A stretch of 64,000 nt of DNA from Acidovorax sp. Leaf191 (GCF_001424425.1 NZ_LMPT01000012.1:114601-178600); one strand, 5' to 3'; positions 1 to 11,539 are shown, counted from the stretch's first letter. The notes: generated by a model from the sequence alone, not told the origin. A program made the numbers and translations.

Positions 1-1
1 C

Positions 2-271
2 CAGCCGATCTCGGTGGTGCAGGGCGGCCTGCGCACCGGCACGGACAACGTGGCCTACCAGATGCCGCTGACCGGCGCCGGCGTGATCGGCTCGGCCGTG
101 GGCGTGCAGGGCGGCCATGCCGGCAGCACCCAGGCCGACTACGGCAGCATGTCGGTGCCCAGCGTGTGGCGCACCAACCGCACGCAGGCGGCAGCCCGGG
201 TGGACGCGCTGTCGTCGGGTGGCATGGACGATCTGGAAATCCCGGCTTTCCTGCGTAAACAAGCAGATTGA
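2..271 (+). CDS. ftsZ: Cell division protein FtsZ, C-terminal end (5' truncated)
   Basis: Partial gene entering from the left edge; 89 residues are visible before TGA. FtsZ is the tubulin-like GTPase that forms the cytokinetic ring. Only the variable linker and tail are present, rich in Gly, Ser, Gln and Ala. The last residues, DLEIPAFLRKQAD, match the conserved C-terminal peptide of proteobacterial FtsZ that binds FtsA and ZipA, which makes the call secure despite truncation. The following lpxC fits the usual end of the betaproteobacterial dcw cluster (ftsQ-ftsA-ftsZ-lpxC). The GTPase domain lies outside the window and cannot be judged. Confidence 0.95.
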   Translation, partial: QPISVVQGGLRTGTDNVAYQMPLTGAGVIGSAVGVQGGHAGSTQADYGSMSVPSVWRTNRTQAAARVDALSSGGMDDLEIPAFLRKQAD

Positions 272-280
272 TTCGGTACT

Positions 281-415
281 CCCCCCTGAGCGGCTACGCC
301 GCTTCACCCCCTCTCTCGCTGCGCGGGAGGGGGGGACGACACCAGCGCGGCGGGGCGGCCCTTGCGCGGTGTCTCTGGCCTGGGTCGCGCCAGTTTTGGT
401 CCGCCGTTGTCCGAT
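281..415 (+). repeat. Intergenic repeat, family A (copy 1)
   Basis: The 321-base gap between ftsZ and lpxC holds no gene. Its first part is a repeat beginning CCCCCTGAG, with a hairpin of CCCCCTC/GAGGGGG type and then GGCGGGGCGGCCCTTGCGC and a tail containing GGCCTGGG. Related copies occur at 30499-30625 and 44411-44500, with a partial inverted copy near 19078-19117. The rest of the gap (416-592) is plain sequence presumably holding the lpxC promoter. Confidence 0.75.
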
Positions 416-592
416 TGAGCGGTCCTTTCGTCAGGCACCTCAAGCACAGCGTTCAGAGGCGTAGCTGTTAAACGTCCAATTGCGCAGTGACTCAACTTGC
501 TCTCACTAACTGAATTGAACCAATCCGTTTCCTATCAAGGTCATAGGAAGCTGCGGATGGTTTTCGCGGGGTCGCCCCACTAAAATCCTCGG

Positions 593-1516
593 ATGCTCCA
601 GCAACGCACCCTCAAGACGATCACCCGCGCCGTGGGCGTGGGCCTGCACAGTGGTCAGAGGGTCGAGCTGACCTTGCGGCCTGCGCAGCCGGACACCGGG
701 ATCGTGTTCCGGCGGGTGGACCTGCCGCAGCCGGTGGACATTCCGATCCGCGCCGAGGCCGTGACCGACACCCGGCTGGCGTCCACCATCGCGGTGGGCA
801 GTGCCAAGGTGCACACGGTGGAGCATCTGATGTCGGCCTGCGCGGGGCTGGGCATCGACAACCTGTACGTGGACATCACGGCCGAAGAGGTGCCCATCCT
901 CGACGGGTCGTCGGCATCGTTCGTGTTCCTGCTGCAGAGCGCGGGCGTGGAACTGCAGAACGCCCCCAAGCGCTTCATCCGCGTGACCCGCCCGGTGGAG
1001 GTGCGCGAGGGCGAGGGCGCCAACACCAAGTGGGCGCGCCTCGCGCCTTACCACGGCTACAAGCTCAGCTTCGAGATCGACTTCGACCATCCGGCCGTGG
1101 ACTCCACCGGCCAGCGCGTGGAGTTCGACATGGGCGCCGGCAACTACAGCCGCGACATCGCCCGCGCGCGTACTTTCGGCTTCACGCGCGACGTGGAGAT
1201 GATGCGGTCCAACGGCCTGGCACTCGGTGGCGGTCTTGACAACGCCATCGTGATGGACGACTACAAGGTGCTCAACAGCGACGGGCTGCGCTACGACGAC
1301 GAGTTCGTCAAACACAAGATCCTTGATGCCATGGGCGACTTGTACCTCATCGGCAAGCCGCTGCTGGCGGCGTACAGCGCGTTCCGCTCGGGCCACGGCA
1401 TGAACAACCTGCTGCTGCGCGAGTTGCTGGCGCAGCGCGATGCCTGGGAGGTGGTGACCTTCGAGGACGAGCGCCAGGCCCCTGGCGGCTTTGCGCAGCC
1501 GGCGCGAGCCTGGTGA
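593..1516 (+). CDS. lpxC: UDP-3-O-acyl-N-acetylglucosamine deacetylase LpxC
   Basis: 307 residues, full length for the family. It catalyses the committed step of lipid A synthesis, the zinc-dependent removal of the N-acetyl group from UDP-3-O-acyl-GlcNAc in the cytoplasm. Zinc ligands are visible: His78 in HTVEHLMSA, and His241 and Asp245 in [10 protein letters not shown]. The catalytic His268 lies in SGHGMNN. The N-terminus [15 protein letters not shown] is typical, so the ATG at 593 is a good start although no strong ribosome site precedes it. Its place directly after ftsZ is conserved in proteobacteria and couples envelope synthesis with the division cluster. Confidence 0.97.
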   Translation: MLQQRTLKTITRAVGVGLHSGQRVELTLRPAQPDTGIVFRRVDLPQPVDIPIRAEAVTDTRLASTIAVGSAKVHTVEHLMSACAGLGIDNLYVDITAEEVPILDGSSASFVFLLQSAGVELQNAPKRFIRVTRPVEVREGEGANTKWARLAPYHGYKLSFEIDFDHPAVDSTGQRVEFDMGAGNYSRDIARARTFGFTRDVEMMRSNGLALGGGLDNAIVMDDYKVLNSDGLRYDDEFVKHKILDAMGDLYLIGKPLLAAYSAFRSGHGMNNLLLRELLAQRDAWEVVTFEDERQAPGGFAQPARAW

Positions 1517-1578
1517 CCGCGGGTCTCGCTGGCCGGCGGACCGGCCCTGTTGCGCACTGCTGAAAGGCACGTCCCGCC

Positions 1579-1755
1579 ATGATCATCGTTCGCTGGCTCG
1601 CCATCTTCTTGCTTCTGGCAGCGGCTGTCTCTTTCGGTTTCTACGTGGGCACAGGCCAGGCGCACTACAAGCGCATCGGGCTGGCCATCCTGAAGTGGAC
1701 AGTGATCGCCGCCGTGGTGTTTTTCGCAGTCGTGCTGATCGACCGCGTGACCTGA
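1579..1755 (+). CDS. Small two-helix membrane protein
   Basis: 58 residues, MIIVRWLAIFLLLAAAVSFG..., beginning 62 bases after lpxC on the same strand, with GAAAGG (1562-1567) upstream. Two hydrophobic segments (about residues 3-22 and 37-53) are separated by a short polar loop with HYKR, so an inner-membrane hairpin is likely. I do not recognise a named family. The coding case rests on an uninterrupted frame, sensible membrane topology and operon-like spacing. It could be co-transcribed with lpxC. Confidence 0.7.
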   Translation: MIIVRWLAIFLLLAAAVSFGFYVGTGQAHYKRIGLAILKWTVIAAVVFFAVVLIDRVT

Positions 1756-1818
1756 CAGCTCCTGCCCTGTACCGCCGCGGTTTCCCCCGGCCCGCACAGT
1801 GGCCTATACTCGCGCCTG

Positions 1819-4029
<2,211 letters not shown>

Positions 4030-4055
4030 CGACCCAGGCCCCTGGACACCAAGCG

Positions 4056-4082
4056 AAAGGACGCCGCGTGCGTCCTTTTTTT
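4056..4082 (+). terminator. Intrinsic terminator of thiC
   Basis: Perfect 9-bp stem AAAGGACGC / GCGTCCTTT with loop CGCGT followed by more T residues, 26 bases after the thiC stop. The following 4083-4308 holds no gene; some GC-rich inverted segments are present but nothing I can name. Confidence 0.93.
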
Positions 4083-4308
4083 GGGGTTGTCGTATCAGTA
4101 GGGGTGTTCCCGTAGATCGCATTCCCATTAGCCCGGCTACTGGCTCCAGGGTTTCCCTGCTGCGCCTGGGAAGCCGGGGCTTACCCTGTGCTTTTGACAG
4201 GCCCGCACAGCATATAGTCGCGCCCACGCCCGGCCCAGAAGGACGGGTGGTGGCGTGGCACCAAATTTGCTATGCTGGGTTGTCTGTTAAAAAATGTAAG
4301 GAAGAGCC

Positions 4309-5964
4309 ATGAATGCTCTGGGCCGTTTTTCGATCCGCACCCGCCTGTACTTCGGAACCGTTTTTTCGCTGATATTGCTGGTCGTCATTGGCGCCATGGG
4401 CTATGTGGCACTGGACCGCACGCGCGGCACGCTGCAGGTGCTGTTCTCGGAGCGGGTGCAGACGCTGACCGACATGTCCGAGCTGCGCACCACACTGGGT
4501 GATCTGCGCCGCACCGAAAAAGACATCATCATCAATTTCAACAACTCGGTCGAAGTCTCCGCACTGCGCGAGACCTGGGCCAAGACCCTCGCCGCCCTGC
4601 GCAAGAGCCTGGCCGATGTGCGCCAGGTGCAGTCCGGCGATGCAGCGTTTGTCGAGTCCATCGACAAGTCGCTGGCCGAGATCAAGCAGTACGAAACCGG
4701 CATCTCCCCCATCTTCGAGCAGATCGAACGCGCGCAACTCGACGGTGCGGGCGGTGGCGCCTACGCCGACCGTTTCAAGGTGCACATGGAGGCCACCGAC
4801 AAGCTGTTCTCCAGCCTGGCCACGTCGGCCCGCACCCAGATGGACGAGGCCCGCGCGGGCGTGGAGTCACGCGCCAAGGCCATGTCGGCGCTGATCGGCA
4901 TCGGCCTGCTGCTGGGCCTGGCGGTGCTGATTCCGCTCACGTTCTTCAGCGTGCGCTCCATCACCAAGTCCCTGGGCCAGGCGCAGGAGCTGGCCGAGCG
5001 CATCGCCGGCGGCGACCTGTCGCGCGACGTGGTGGTGATGAACCACGACGAAGTGGGCCAGCTGGTGGTGTCCATGGGCCGCATGCAGGACGCGCTGCGC
5101 GGCCTGGTGCGCCAGGTGCAGGACTCGGCCGGCAACATCTCCACCGCCAGCTCCGAGATCGCCAGCGGCAACCACGACCTGAGCCACCGCACCGAGCAGA
5201 CGGCGGCCAACCTGGAAGAGACCGCATCGTCGATGGAAATGCTGACCAGCACCGTGCAGCAAAGCGCGCAGTCGTCGCGCCAGGCCAGCGACTTCGCATC
5301 GTCTGCCGCCGAGGTGGCCGCACGCGGCGGCGCCGTGGTGTCGCAGGTGGTCACCACCATGGACCAGATCACCACCAGCTCGCGCAAGATCGCCGACATC
5401 ACGGGCGTGATCGACTCCATCGCGTTCCAGACCAACATCCTGGCGCTGAACGCTGCGGTCGAGGCCGCCCGGGCGGGCGAGCAGGGCCGCGGCTTTGCCG
5501 TGGTGGCCAGCGAAGTGCGCAGCCTGGCCCAGCGCAGTGCGGCGGCGGCCAAGGAGATCAAGGGCCTGATCGGCTCGTCGGTGGAGCGCGTGGAAGACGG
5601 CTCGCGCCTGGTGAGCCAGGCCGGCGCGACGATGACCGAGATCGTGAGCAGCGTGCGCCGCGTGTCCGACATCATTGCGGAGATCACCGCGTCGTCGGCC
5701 GAGCAGAGCGACAACATCGGCCAGATCAGCCAGTCCGTCACCCAGCTCGACCAGATGACGCAGCAGAACGCCGCGCTGGTGGAGCAGTCCACCGCCGCGT
5801 CGGAATCCCTGCGCGAGCAGGCCGTGCACCTGACCAGCGCCGTGCGGCAGTTCCGGCTGCAGGAAGGCGCCGCGGGGTCTTCGCCGGCGTTCGGTGCGTC
5901 TGGCGAGCCCTCGGCACCGGCGGTGGCCCAGGCACCGCGCCGGCCCGCGCTGCAGATTCGCTGA
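4309..5964 (+). CDS. Methyl-accepting chemotaxis protein
   Basis: 551 residues. Order of parts: short cytoplasmic start, first membrane helix (about 13-33), a periplasmic four-helix-bundle ligand domain (about 35-185), second membrane helix (about 188-208), HAMP (about 210-262) and the long signalling coiled coil. The hairpin tip that contacts CheA/CheW is clear: IDSIAFQTNILALNAAVEAA from residue 368. Gln/Glu-rich helices on both sides supply methylation sites. The C-terminus ends in a Pro/Ala-rich tail without the NWETF pentapeptide, so CheR/CheB docking must be of the pentapeptide-independent kind. Start at 4309 is supported by AAGGAAG just upstream. The ligand cannot be read from the sequence. 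It is a lone receptor with no che genes nearby. Confidence 0.93.
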   Translation: MNALGRFSIRTRLYFGTVFSLILLVVIGAMGYVALDRTRGTLQVLFSERVQTLTDMSELRTTLGDLRRTEKDIIINFNNSVEVSALRETWAKTLAALRKSLADVRQVQSGDAAFVESIDKSLAEIKQYETGISPIFEQIERAQLDGAGGGAYADRFKVHMEATDKLFSSLATSARTQMDEARAGVESRAKAMSALIGIGLLLGLAVLIPLTFFSVRSITKSLGQAQELAERIAGGDLSRDVVVMNHDEVGQLVVSMGRMQDALRGLVRQVQDSAGNISTASSEIASGNHDLSHRTEQTAANLEETASSMEMLTSTVQQSAQSSRQASDFASSAAEVAARGGAVVSQVVTTMDQITTSSRKIADITGVIDSIAFQTNILALNAAVEAARAGEQGRGFAVVASEVRSLAQRSAAAAKEIKGLIGSSVERVEDGSRLVSQAGATMTEIVSSVRRVSDIIAEITASSAEQSDNIGQISQSVTQLDQMTQQNAALVEQSTAASESLREQAVHLTSAVRQFRLQEGAAGSSPAFGASGEPSAPAVAQAPRRPALQIR

Positions 5965-5988
5965 CCCTGCACAGGGCACAGCCCACAC

Positions 5989-6021
5989 GCAAAAGGCCGG
6001 GCGACCGGCCTTTTGCTTTTT
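5989..6021 (+). terminator. Intrinsic terminator of the chemotaxis receptor gene
   Basis: Perfect 12-bp stem GCAAAAGGCCGG / CCGGCCTTTTGC with loop GCGA, followed by TTTTTG, 24 bases after the receptor stop. The opposite strand lacks a T-tract, so it does not obviously serve the convergent gene ending at 6047. Confidence 0.93.
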
Positions 6022-6046
6022 GCTCAGGCCCTGTCGCTCAGGAGAA

Positions 6047-8371
6047 TCAGCGGGCGCTGGACGCCGCAGCCGCACCGGTGGCGGCCGGCAGGGCGGTGGC
6101 GGGGTTCACGGGGGCAGCGCTGCCCGTGGCTGGCGGCGCGGTGGCCGCAGACGAAGCCGCTGAAGCCGGCGCAGGCGCTGTCGCTGCCGGAGCCCGCGCA
6201 GGCGCAGTGGTCCACCGGTCGAACCACTGCAGGCGCCACGCAGCCACCCCCAGCGCCACCACCACCACGAGCGCCGCCGCGCTCCACCACAGCGGTGCCT
6301 TCGACTCCGCAAACGGGTCCTGCAGCGTGCGGCGCGCAGTGGCAGGCACTTTGGCCGTCTGCGACAGCGAGCTGCCCAGCCGCGTGTTGATGCGCATGCG
6401 CCCGTTGATGGCCCAGCCGCTGGCATCCAGCAGCGGCCCCAGGCTGCGCTGGCGCAGCTTGAGCCAGGCGATCAGCATGCTGGGCCCCGAGATGGCCAGC
6501 ACGATGCCCGCCAGCGCCAGCGGTATCCACACCCCCAGGTCCACGAACTTGGCGAACACGCCGACCAGCACTGCGCTGATGCTGCCCAGCGCGACGCCGA
6601 TGGCGGCCACCGTGCCCACGTCGGTACGGCGGGGCACGGTGGCCGTGACGGCGTCCGCAGGCGCCGTGCCCGCAGCCTTCAGGGGCGTGTTGGCCAGCGA
6701 GCTGGCCGTGGCGCCCAGGGACTTCTGCGCCCGTGCCTCGCCGGCTGCCGCCCGTTTGGCCACCTGCTCTTCGATGAGGCGCACGAACTTCTTGTAGGGC
6801 GACAGGAAGGCCTGGCCGATGCTGGTGGGGTTCTCGACGATGCGGGTGATGGTGGCATCCCAGTCCTGGCCCTTGCGGTCGTAGAACACGCCGTTGCGGC
6901 CCACGAAGAGGAAGTCCACATCGCCCGCGGTGAACGCTGCCACGATGCCCATCTTCTGGCCCTTGCGCGTGCATTGGCAGTAGGCGAGGTAGGTCTTGGC
7001 CAGGCCCGCCAGCTTGGCGTGCTGCGCGGCATCAGCCACCTGCACCGTGAGGTCGCAGCTGCGCGCATCCAGGTACAGCGTGCCGGCCTGGAAGATCGCG
7101 CCGCGGCGCTGGTAGAACGCGGAGAACGACACGAAGTTGTTCAGCAGCTCCAGCAGGTCGCGCTTGAAGCGCAGCAGCTTTTCCAGGTCTTTGGTGTGCG
7201 CGTTGTGCGTCTGCTCGGCCTCGTCGTCGGCGATCAGGTCTATCACGCGCTGGCGCGCGTCCGTGGCGTGCAGGGCGGTCAGCACCTCGTCGCCCAGCGT
7301 GTCCACCGCGGTGGCGGGCCGGTCTTTCAGCCATTGCTGGCAGGGCGCCAGCGCCTGCGCGATGGTGTGCCAGCCCTCCTGCGTCAGCGTGTCCACGTCG
7401 TGCCCGAGCAGCGGCACCACGGCATGGTCGCGAAAGGCGTGCAGCGCGGCCGCCCAGGCGGGGTTGACCCCCTCGGTCAGCGGCAGCAGGCCGCGCGGCG
7501 TGATGGGTGCCAGCGGCAGGGTGGCGATGGCGCTGGATGACAGGTCGAGCTCCTGGCGCGCCATGGCGGTGTATTCCTCCAGCGACGGGTTCAGCGCCGT
7601 GGCCGCGCGCAGGTCGTAGGCCGCCAGGCGGCTGCGGGCGAAGAAGTCTTCCACCTTGTGGGCCACCGCGTTCATGGCCTCGGTCGCCCTGAGCGTGTGT
7701 TCGCCCAGGGCCAGTGCCGTGGTGGCGTCACGGGCCTTGGCAGCCCAGGCGGCGATCTTGTCCAGGTCGGCAAAGAACGCTTCGGCGCGGGCGCGGTCGA
7801 TGCCCGGCAGCGGCGGGTCGCCCACGGGCGGGGTGCTGCCCTGGGTCTTCAGGATGTGCTCGATCGCGGTGCGGGCGAGCGCATCGCCCTGCGCCGTCTC
7901 CACGGTGATGATGCCGTCGCCGTTGAACCGCAGGGTACTCAGTTGCTCGCTGCGCGCCACCACCTCGGCCAGCGAGATGGCGGTGGCATCAGGGCTCCCC
8001 GCCATGGCGAGGATGCGACGCGCTGCGCCTGCCAGCGCCGCACCCGGGTCGGTGCTGTCGTCGATGGCTGCGATGTCCAGCGTATCGCCGGGCCTTGTCA
8101 GCTCGGCAGGGTCGCGCAGCTGCGCGCAGGCCCAGGCACAGGCGGCCAGCAGTTCCGGGGGGCGGATGCGGCCGTCGTGGTCGGTGTCGATCAGATCCAG
8201 CGTGCGCTCGTCGAACTCGATGCCGCGCGTGGGGCAGGCCAAGGCCACCCAGAGCTTCTGGTCCAGCTCCGGCAACCGGGCGATGTCCTCGCCGGATCGG
8301 ATGATCACCTGGTCCACGCCCCCGGCGCGGAAGAATTGCCATGGGTGGGGCGGGGTCGGTGGTGGGTGCAT
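6047..8371 (-). CDS. EF-hand domain membrane protein of unknown function
   Basis: 774 residues. Residues 62-73 (DTDHDGRIRPPE) form a canonical calcium-binding EF-hand loop with acidic residues at positions 1, 3, 5 and 12. A second, degenerate loop may exist around FNGDGIITVE. A long, mostly helical soluble part follows. Near the C-terminus are hydrophobic stretches (about 595-645, probably two helices, and about 705-722) and then a low-complexity Ala/Pro tail. No signal peptide is evident, so the EF-hand part is predicted cytoplasmic. I do not recognise a family function. It stands alone between the chemotaxis receptor and gspE, where gspF would be expected in many type II clusters. Confidence 0.8.
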   Translation of the reverse strand: MHPPPTPPHPWQFFRAGGVDQVIIRSGEDIARLPELDQKLWVALACPTRGIEFDERTLDLIDTDHDGRIRPPELLAACAWACAQLRDPAELTRPGDTLDIAAIDDSTDPGAALAGAARRILAMAGSPDATAISLAEVVARSEQLSTLRFNGDGIITVETAQGDALARTAIEHILKTQGSTPPVGDPPLPGIDRARAEAFFADLDKIAAWAAKARDATTALALGEHTLRATEAMNAVAHKVEDFFARSRLAAYDLRAATALNPSLEEYTAMARQELDLSSSAIATLPLAPITPRGLLPLTEGVNPAWAAALHAFRDHAVVPLLGHDVDTLTQEGWHTIAQALAPCQQWLKDRPATAVDTLGDEVLTALHATDARQRVIDLIADDEAEQTHNAHTKDLEKLLRFKRDLLELLNNFVSFSAFYQRRGAIFQAGTLYLDARSCDLTVQVADAAQHAKLAGLAKTYLAYCQCTRKGQKMGIVAAFTAGDVDFLFVGRNGVFYDRKGQDWDATITRIVENPTSIGQAFLSPYKKFVRLIEEQVAKRAAAGEARAQKSLGATASSLANTPLKAAGTAPADAVTATVPRRTDVGTVAAIGVALGSISAVLVGVFAKFVDLGVWIPLALAGIVLAISGPSMLIAWLKLRQRSLGPLLDASGWAINGRMRINTRLGSSLSQTAKVPATARRTLQDPFAESKAPLWWSAAALVVVVALGVAAWRLQWFDRWTTAPARAPAATAPAPASAASSAATAPPATGSAAPVNPATALPAATGAAAASSAR

Positions 8372-8737
8372 GGGAATGGGTACGGGCGCGATCGGCGGGC
8401 CAATGGGAATGGGGGCGGGGCGGATACCGCGGCGGGCGCAGGCCGCGCCTCGCCGGGTTGCAGGCTTTCCATTCTGGGCGGCTGCCTGCCCGGCTTCCAG
8501 CGGTCACGGGCCAGTGGCCCTGTCAGACTGGGCTGACAGCAGCGCCGGGCGATCCGTAGGGGAAGATGCGGAAGGTTTTGGCCGCTACCGCGCTATGAGA
8601 AAGCGCTGGCAGCTACAAAAATTATAGCGTTTCGTGGTGGGAGTAACCCGGGGCGAGGGCGCAATGCGCTGCATCGCGCAAGCCCTCGCCCGCACCGCGC
8701 CCGGCCGTACCCCCGGCGGTGCGGGTCTGCCGGACGC
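8372..8737. other. Intergenic region with partial Comamonadaceae repeat and GC hairpin
   Basis: No gene is seen. Positions 8598-8632 hold a partial copy of the GCTACAAAAATTATAGC-type repeat found at three other places in the window. Positions 8651-8691 hold a perfect inverted repeat GGGCGAGGGC / GCCCTCGCCC. That hairpin lies downstream of the gspE stop (minus strand) but has no T-tract, so it may only be a transcript-stabilising or Rho-related structure. Confidence 0.6.
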
Positions 8738-10156
8738 TCAGTCGCGCGTGACGCGCAGCACTTCTTCCCGGCTGGTGATGCCCGCGGCGATCAGGCGTTC
8801 GCCATCGTCGCGCATCAGCGCCATGCCGTCGGCCATCGCCGCGGCGCGGATGTCGGCCTCCGACGCCTGGTTGTGGATCTGCGCGCGGATCGCGTCGTTG
8901 GTCACCAGCAGCTCGAACACACCGGTGCGGCCCGTGTAGCCCGTCTGGCCGCAGTGCTCGCAGCCGCTGCCGTGGCAGTGGCTGCAGTACTTGCGCACCA
9001 GCCGCTGCGCCAGCACGCCCAGCAGCGACGACGACAGCAGGAAGGGCTCCACGCCCATGTCGGTCAGGCGCGTCACCGCGCTGGCTGCGTCGTTGGTGTG
9101 CAGCGTGGCCAGCACCAGGTGGCCCGTCAGCGAGGCCTGGATGGCGATCTGCGCGGTCTCGAAGTCGCGGATTTCACCGATCATGATGATGTCCGGGTCC
9201 TGCCGCAGGATGGCGCGCAGGGCCTTGGCAAAGGTCAGCTCGATCTTGCTGTTGACCTGAGTCTGGCCCACGCCCGGCAGCTCGTACTCGATGGGGTCTT
9301 CCACCGTCATGATGTTGTTGCGCGTGGCGTCCAGGCGCCCCAGGCCCGCGTACAGCGTGGTCGTCTTGCCCGAGCCCGTGGGTCCGGTCACGAGGATGAT
9401 GCCGTGCGGCTGCGAGATCAGGCCTTCGAAGCGGTGCAGCGTGTCGCCCTGCATGCCCACTGCCTCCAGGCTCAGCTTGCTTTCGCTCTTGTCCAACAGG
9501 CGCAGCACGGCGCGCTCGCCATGGGCGCTGGGCAGGGTGGACACACGCACGTCGATGGCCCGCGTGCCCAGGCGCAGGCTGATGCGGCCGTCCTGCGGCA
9601 GGCGCTTCTCGGAGATGTCGAGGTCCGCCATGATCTTCAGGCGCGAGATCAGCGCGGCGTGCAGCGCGCGGTTGGGCTGCACCACCTCGCGCAGCGTGCC
9701 GTCCACCCGAAAACGCACGCTCGAATGCCGCTCGTACGGCTCGATGTGGATGTCGCTCGCGCCGTCGCGCGCGGCCTGCGTGAGCAGGGCGTTGAGCATG
9801 CGGATGATGGGCGCGTCGCCGGCGGATTCCAGCAGGTCTTCCACCGCGGGCAGCTCCTGCATCATGCGCGAGAGGTCGGCGTCGCTCTCGACCTCGCTCA
9901 CCACCGTGGCGGCGCTCGATTCGCTGTGCGAGTACGCGGCGCTGATGCGCTGCGCCAGGCCCGGCGCGTCCAGCGGCAGAAGCTGCTGCACCGCGTGCTT
10001 GCGCAGCACTTCAGACAGCGCACCCGCGTCGGGGGCCGGGCCGTGCCACAGCACCAGTTGGTGGCCGTCATCCTCCAGCAGCAACTGGGCGGTGCGGGCA
10101 AAGGCGTAGGGCAGGGGGTGGCGCATGGTGTGTCTTTTTGAAAACAGTCTGTTCAT
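8738..10156 (-). CDS. gspE: Type II secretion ATPase GspE
   Basis: 472 residues from the first ATG. GspE is the hexameric cytoplasmic ATPase that drives pseudopilus assembly, docking on GspL. Walker A GPTGSGKTT is at residues 258-266, followed by the aspartate and Walker B boxes (DPDIIMIGEIRD) and a His box (TLHTND). The C-terminal Cys motif (CSHC...CEHC) that binds zinc is present with a short loop between the pairs. An internal Met at residue 11 (10126, MRHPLPYAFA) is an equally good start because it matches where family similarity begins, while the outer ATG has its purine stretch too close. Unusually gspF does not follow it. Confidence 0.96.
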   Translation of the reverse strand: MNRLFSKRHTMRHPLPYAFARTAQLLLEDDGHQLVLWHGPAPDAGALSEVLRKHAVQQLLPLDAPGLAQRISAAYSHSESSAATVVSEVESDADLSRMMQELPAVEDLLESAGDAPIIRMLNALLTQAARDGASDIHIEPYERHSSVRFRVDGTLREVVQPNRALHAALISRLKIMADLDISEKRLPQDGRISLRLGTRAIDVRVSTLPSAHGERAVLRLLDKSESKLSLEAVGMQGDTLHRFEGLISQPHGIILVTGPTGSGKTTTLYAGLGRLDATRNNIMTVEDPIEYELPGVGQTQVNSKIELTFAKALRAILRQDPDIIMIGEIRDFETAQIAIQASLTGHLVLATLHTNDAASAVTRLTDMGVEPFLLSSSLLGVLAQRLVRKYCSHCHGSGCEHCGQTGYTGRTGVFELLVTNDAIRAQIHNQASEADIRAAAMADGMALMRDDGERLIAAGITSREEVLRVTRD

Positions 10157-10283
10157 CCCTGCCGCGGGCCAGTTCGATTGCCGGGGCGCGAAGGATGGAA
10201 TGGGCTCAGCGAAGGAAATCCAAAAAATCGATCAGAAAATTCTAGGTGCAGATGGATACTGGACGTTGAGAATTCTACGAATA

Positions 10284-10823
10284 TCAGTCAGGCACTGCGG
10301 TGCTGAACTTGTTGTTTTTGATATCAAAACTCATTTGGCCAAGCGAACCATAATACCAATAATGCAGAAATGCATTGCTATTTTTGGAATCTACTCTGTA
10401 GGTAACCGGTACGCCTCTAACTATGAAGGTTTTTTGATTTTTCAGGTTCAAGTCTGTCGCCAAGCCATCAAATTCATGCAGTGATGCTGAAAAATATCCT
10501 TGATTCGCTGCCGCTTCTCGTATCTGTCCGCCTATGCGTTTCACATCACGTTCGACTTGATCAAAGTGATGGATCCCATAGACGATGGACGCCACAAAAA
10601 GAGCTACGCAAAAAACGATTTTAATGCCATATTCTTTGGCTGAATTTAGGTCTTTCTTGATGAGGTGAAAAATGCCTTTGAACAGAAAAACAGGTGCGCA
10701 AAGAAAGATTGCAACCAAACCGAATACAGGGCTTCTGATGAGATGAGCGTCGACCAAGCAGAAAATTATTAGCAGCAGTGTCACTGCTGCTAATTTTACT
10801 GAATTCTTGAATTGGTTTTGCAT
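10284..10823 (-). CDS. Hypothetical membrane protein in low-GC insert
   Basis: 179 residues from the ATG at 10823 (MQNQFKNSVKLAAV); an extended frame to 10967 is possible but would lie fully inside the upstream gene. Three hydrophobic segments occupy roughly residues 8-28, 32-50 and 64-84, followed by a soluble domain of about 95 residues ending NKFSTAVPD. Its start overlaps the end of the upstream gene by 28 bases, which points to translational coupling. Base composition is clearly more AT-rich than the flanking gsp genes, suggesting acquisition. Function unknown. One reading is the membrane-bound partner (for instance immunity protein) of the upstream protein; this is inference only. Confidence 0.65.
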   Translation of the reverse strand: MQNQFKNSVKLAAVTLLLIIFCLVDAHLIRSPVFGLVAIFLCAPVFLFKGIFHLIKKDLNSAKEYGIKIVFCVALFVASIVYGIHHFDQVERDVKRIGGQIREAAANQGYFSASLHEFDGLATDLNLKNQKTFIVRGVPVTYRVDSKNSNAFLHYWYYGSLGQMSFDIKNNKFSTAVPD

Positions 10824-11539
10824 TTGACTGGGGATAATCCAGAGCCAGGCTTGATATTCATGTATCGATGTCCTATGCCGGATAGGGCCCAGCGCGTAGT
10901 GAAATCGACCGTGTTTGCTGGTGAGCCATTTCTGCCAAACAGCATGACAAAGTGTTGATTGCTCCAAGCGCTTTGCGGAGCTCTTTCGCGTACGGCACTT
11001 GCAAGCGCACTGTCTCGGAAGTGCTTTCCGAAATATTGCAACCCTAAACTTGCCTCGTTAAACAACCCTTCGTAGCCACCCATGAATCGTTCAGCGGCGA
11101 CAAGGTTGATGTTCGGGATCGGGTTGCTTTTCGACCATTCCAGTCTCTTGGTCATGAGAAAGGATTCACCCTTGCCCGGTCCCAAGGCCAAGCCTATCCA
11201 GTGGGCTACCGCAGCATCGCTAGGGCGGACGATATTTTCTATGGGATCGATTTGCTTGGAGTTTTGCTCTACGTCGGTGTCGATGTGAGCGGGCGCGGAC
11301 TTGTTCATTGCCTGTATCCAGCTCGCATGACTTGAAAAAGTGTCTGAGTCGCGATTGCGAACACTTGATGGACTCGGAGCAACGCCTGTGTGTAACACGC
11401 TATCCAGGTGAGAGGATGCGACGTGCACTGGAGCACGTGAAGGGGTATGGCGTTCAAACATGGTTAGATTGAATGGGAATATTTTTGGGTAGAGCGATAG
11501 AAAGTCGTCTGATTCCAACGTCCCGCCCAATAGGGTCAT
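10796..11539 (-). CDS. Hypothetical protein in low-GC insert, possible effector or toxin
   Basis: 247 residues, no signal peptide or membrane helix. The N-terminal 90 residues are Ser/His/Pro-rich and look disordered. The C-terminal part (from about PSDAAVAHWIGLALG) looks globular and ends with a basic tail. I do not recognise the family. An internal ATG at 11461 (MFERHTPSR) is an alternative start; neither has a good ribosome site. It lies between gspD and gspE with the membrane protein gene overlapping its 3' end. AT-rich composition contrasts with the secretion genes. The gene order (soluble protein, then overlapping small membrane protein) resembles effector/immunity pairs, but no catalytic motif was found. 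Confidence 0.6.
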   Translation of the reverse strand: MTLLGGTLESDDFLSLYPKIFPFNLTMFERHTPSRAPVHVASSHLDSVLHTGVAPSPSSVRNRDSDTFSSHASWIQAMNKSAPAHIDTDVEQNSKQIDPIENIVRPSDAAVAHWIGLALGPGKGESFLMTKRLEWSKSNPIPNINLVAAERFMGGYEGLFNEASLGLQYFGKHFRDSALASAVRERAPQSAWSNQHFVMLFGRNGSPANTVDFTTRWALSGIGHRYMNIKPGSGLSPVKCKTNSRIQ

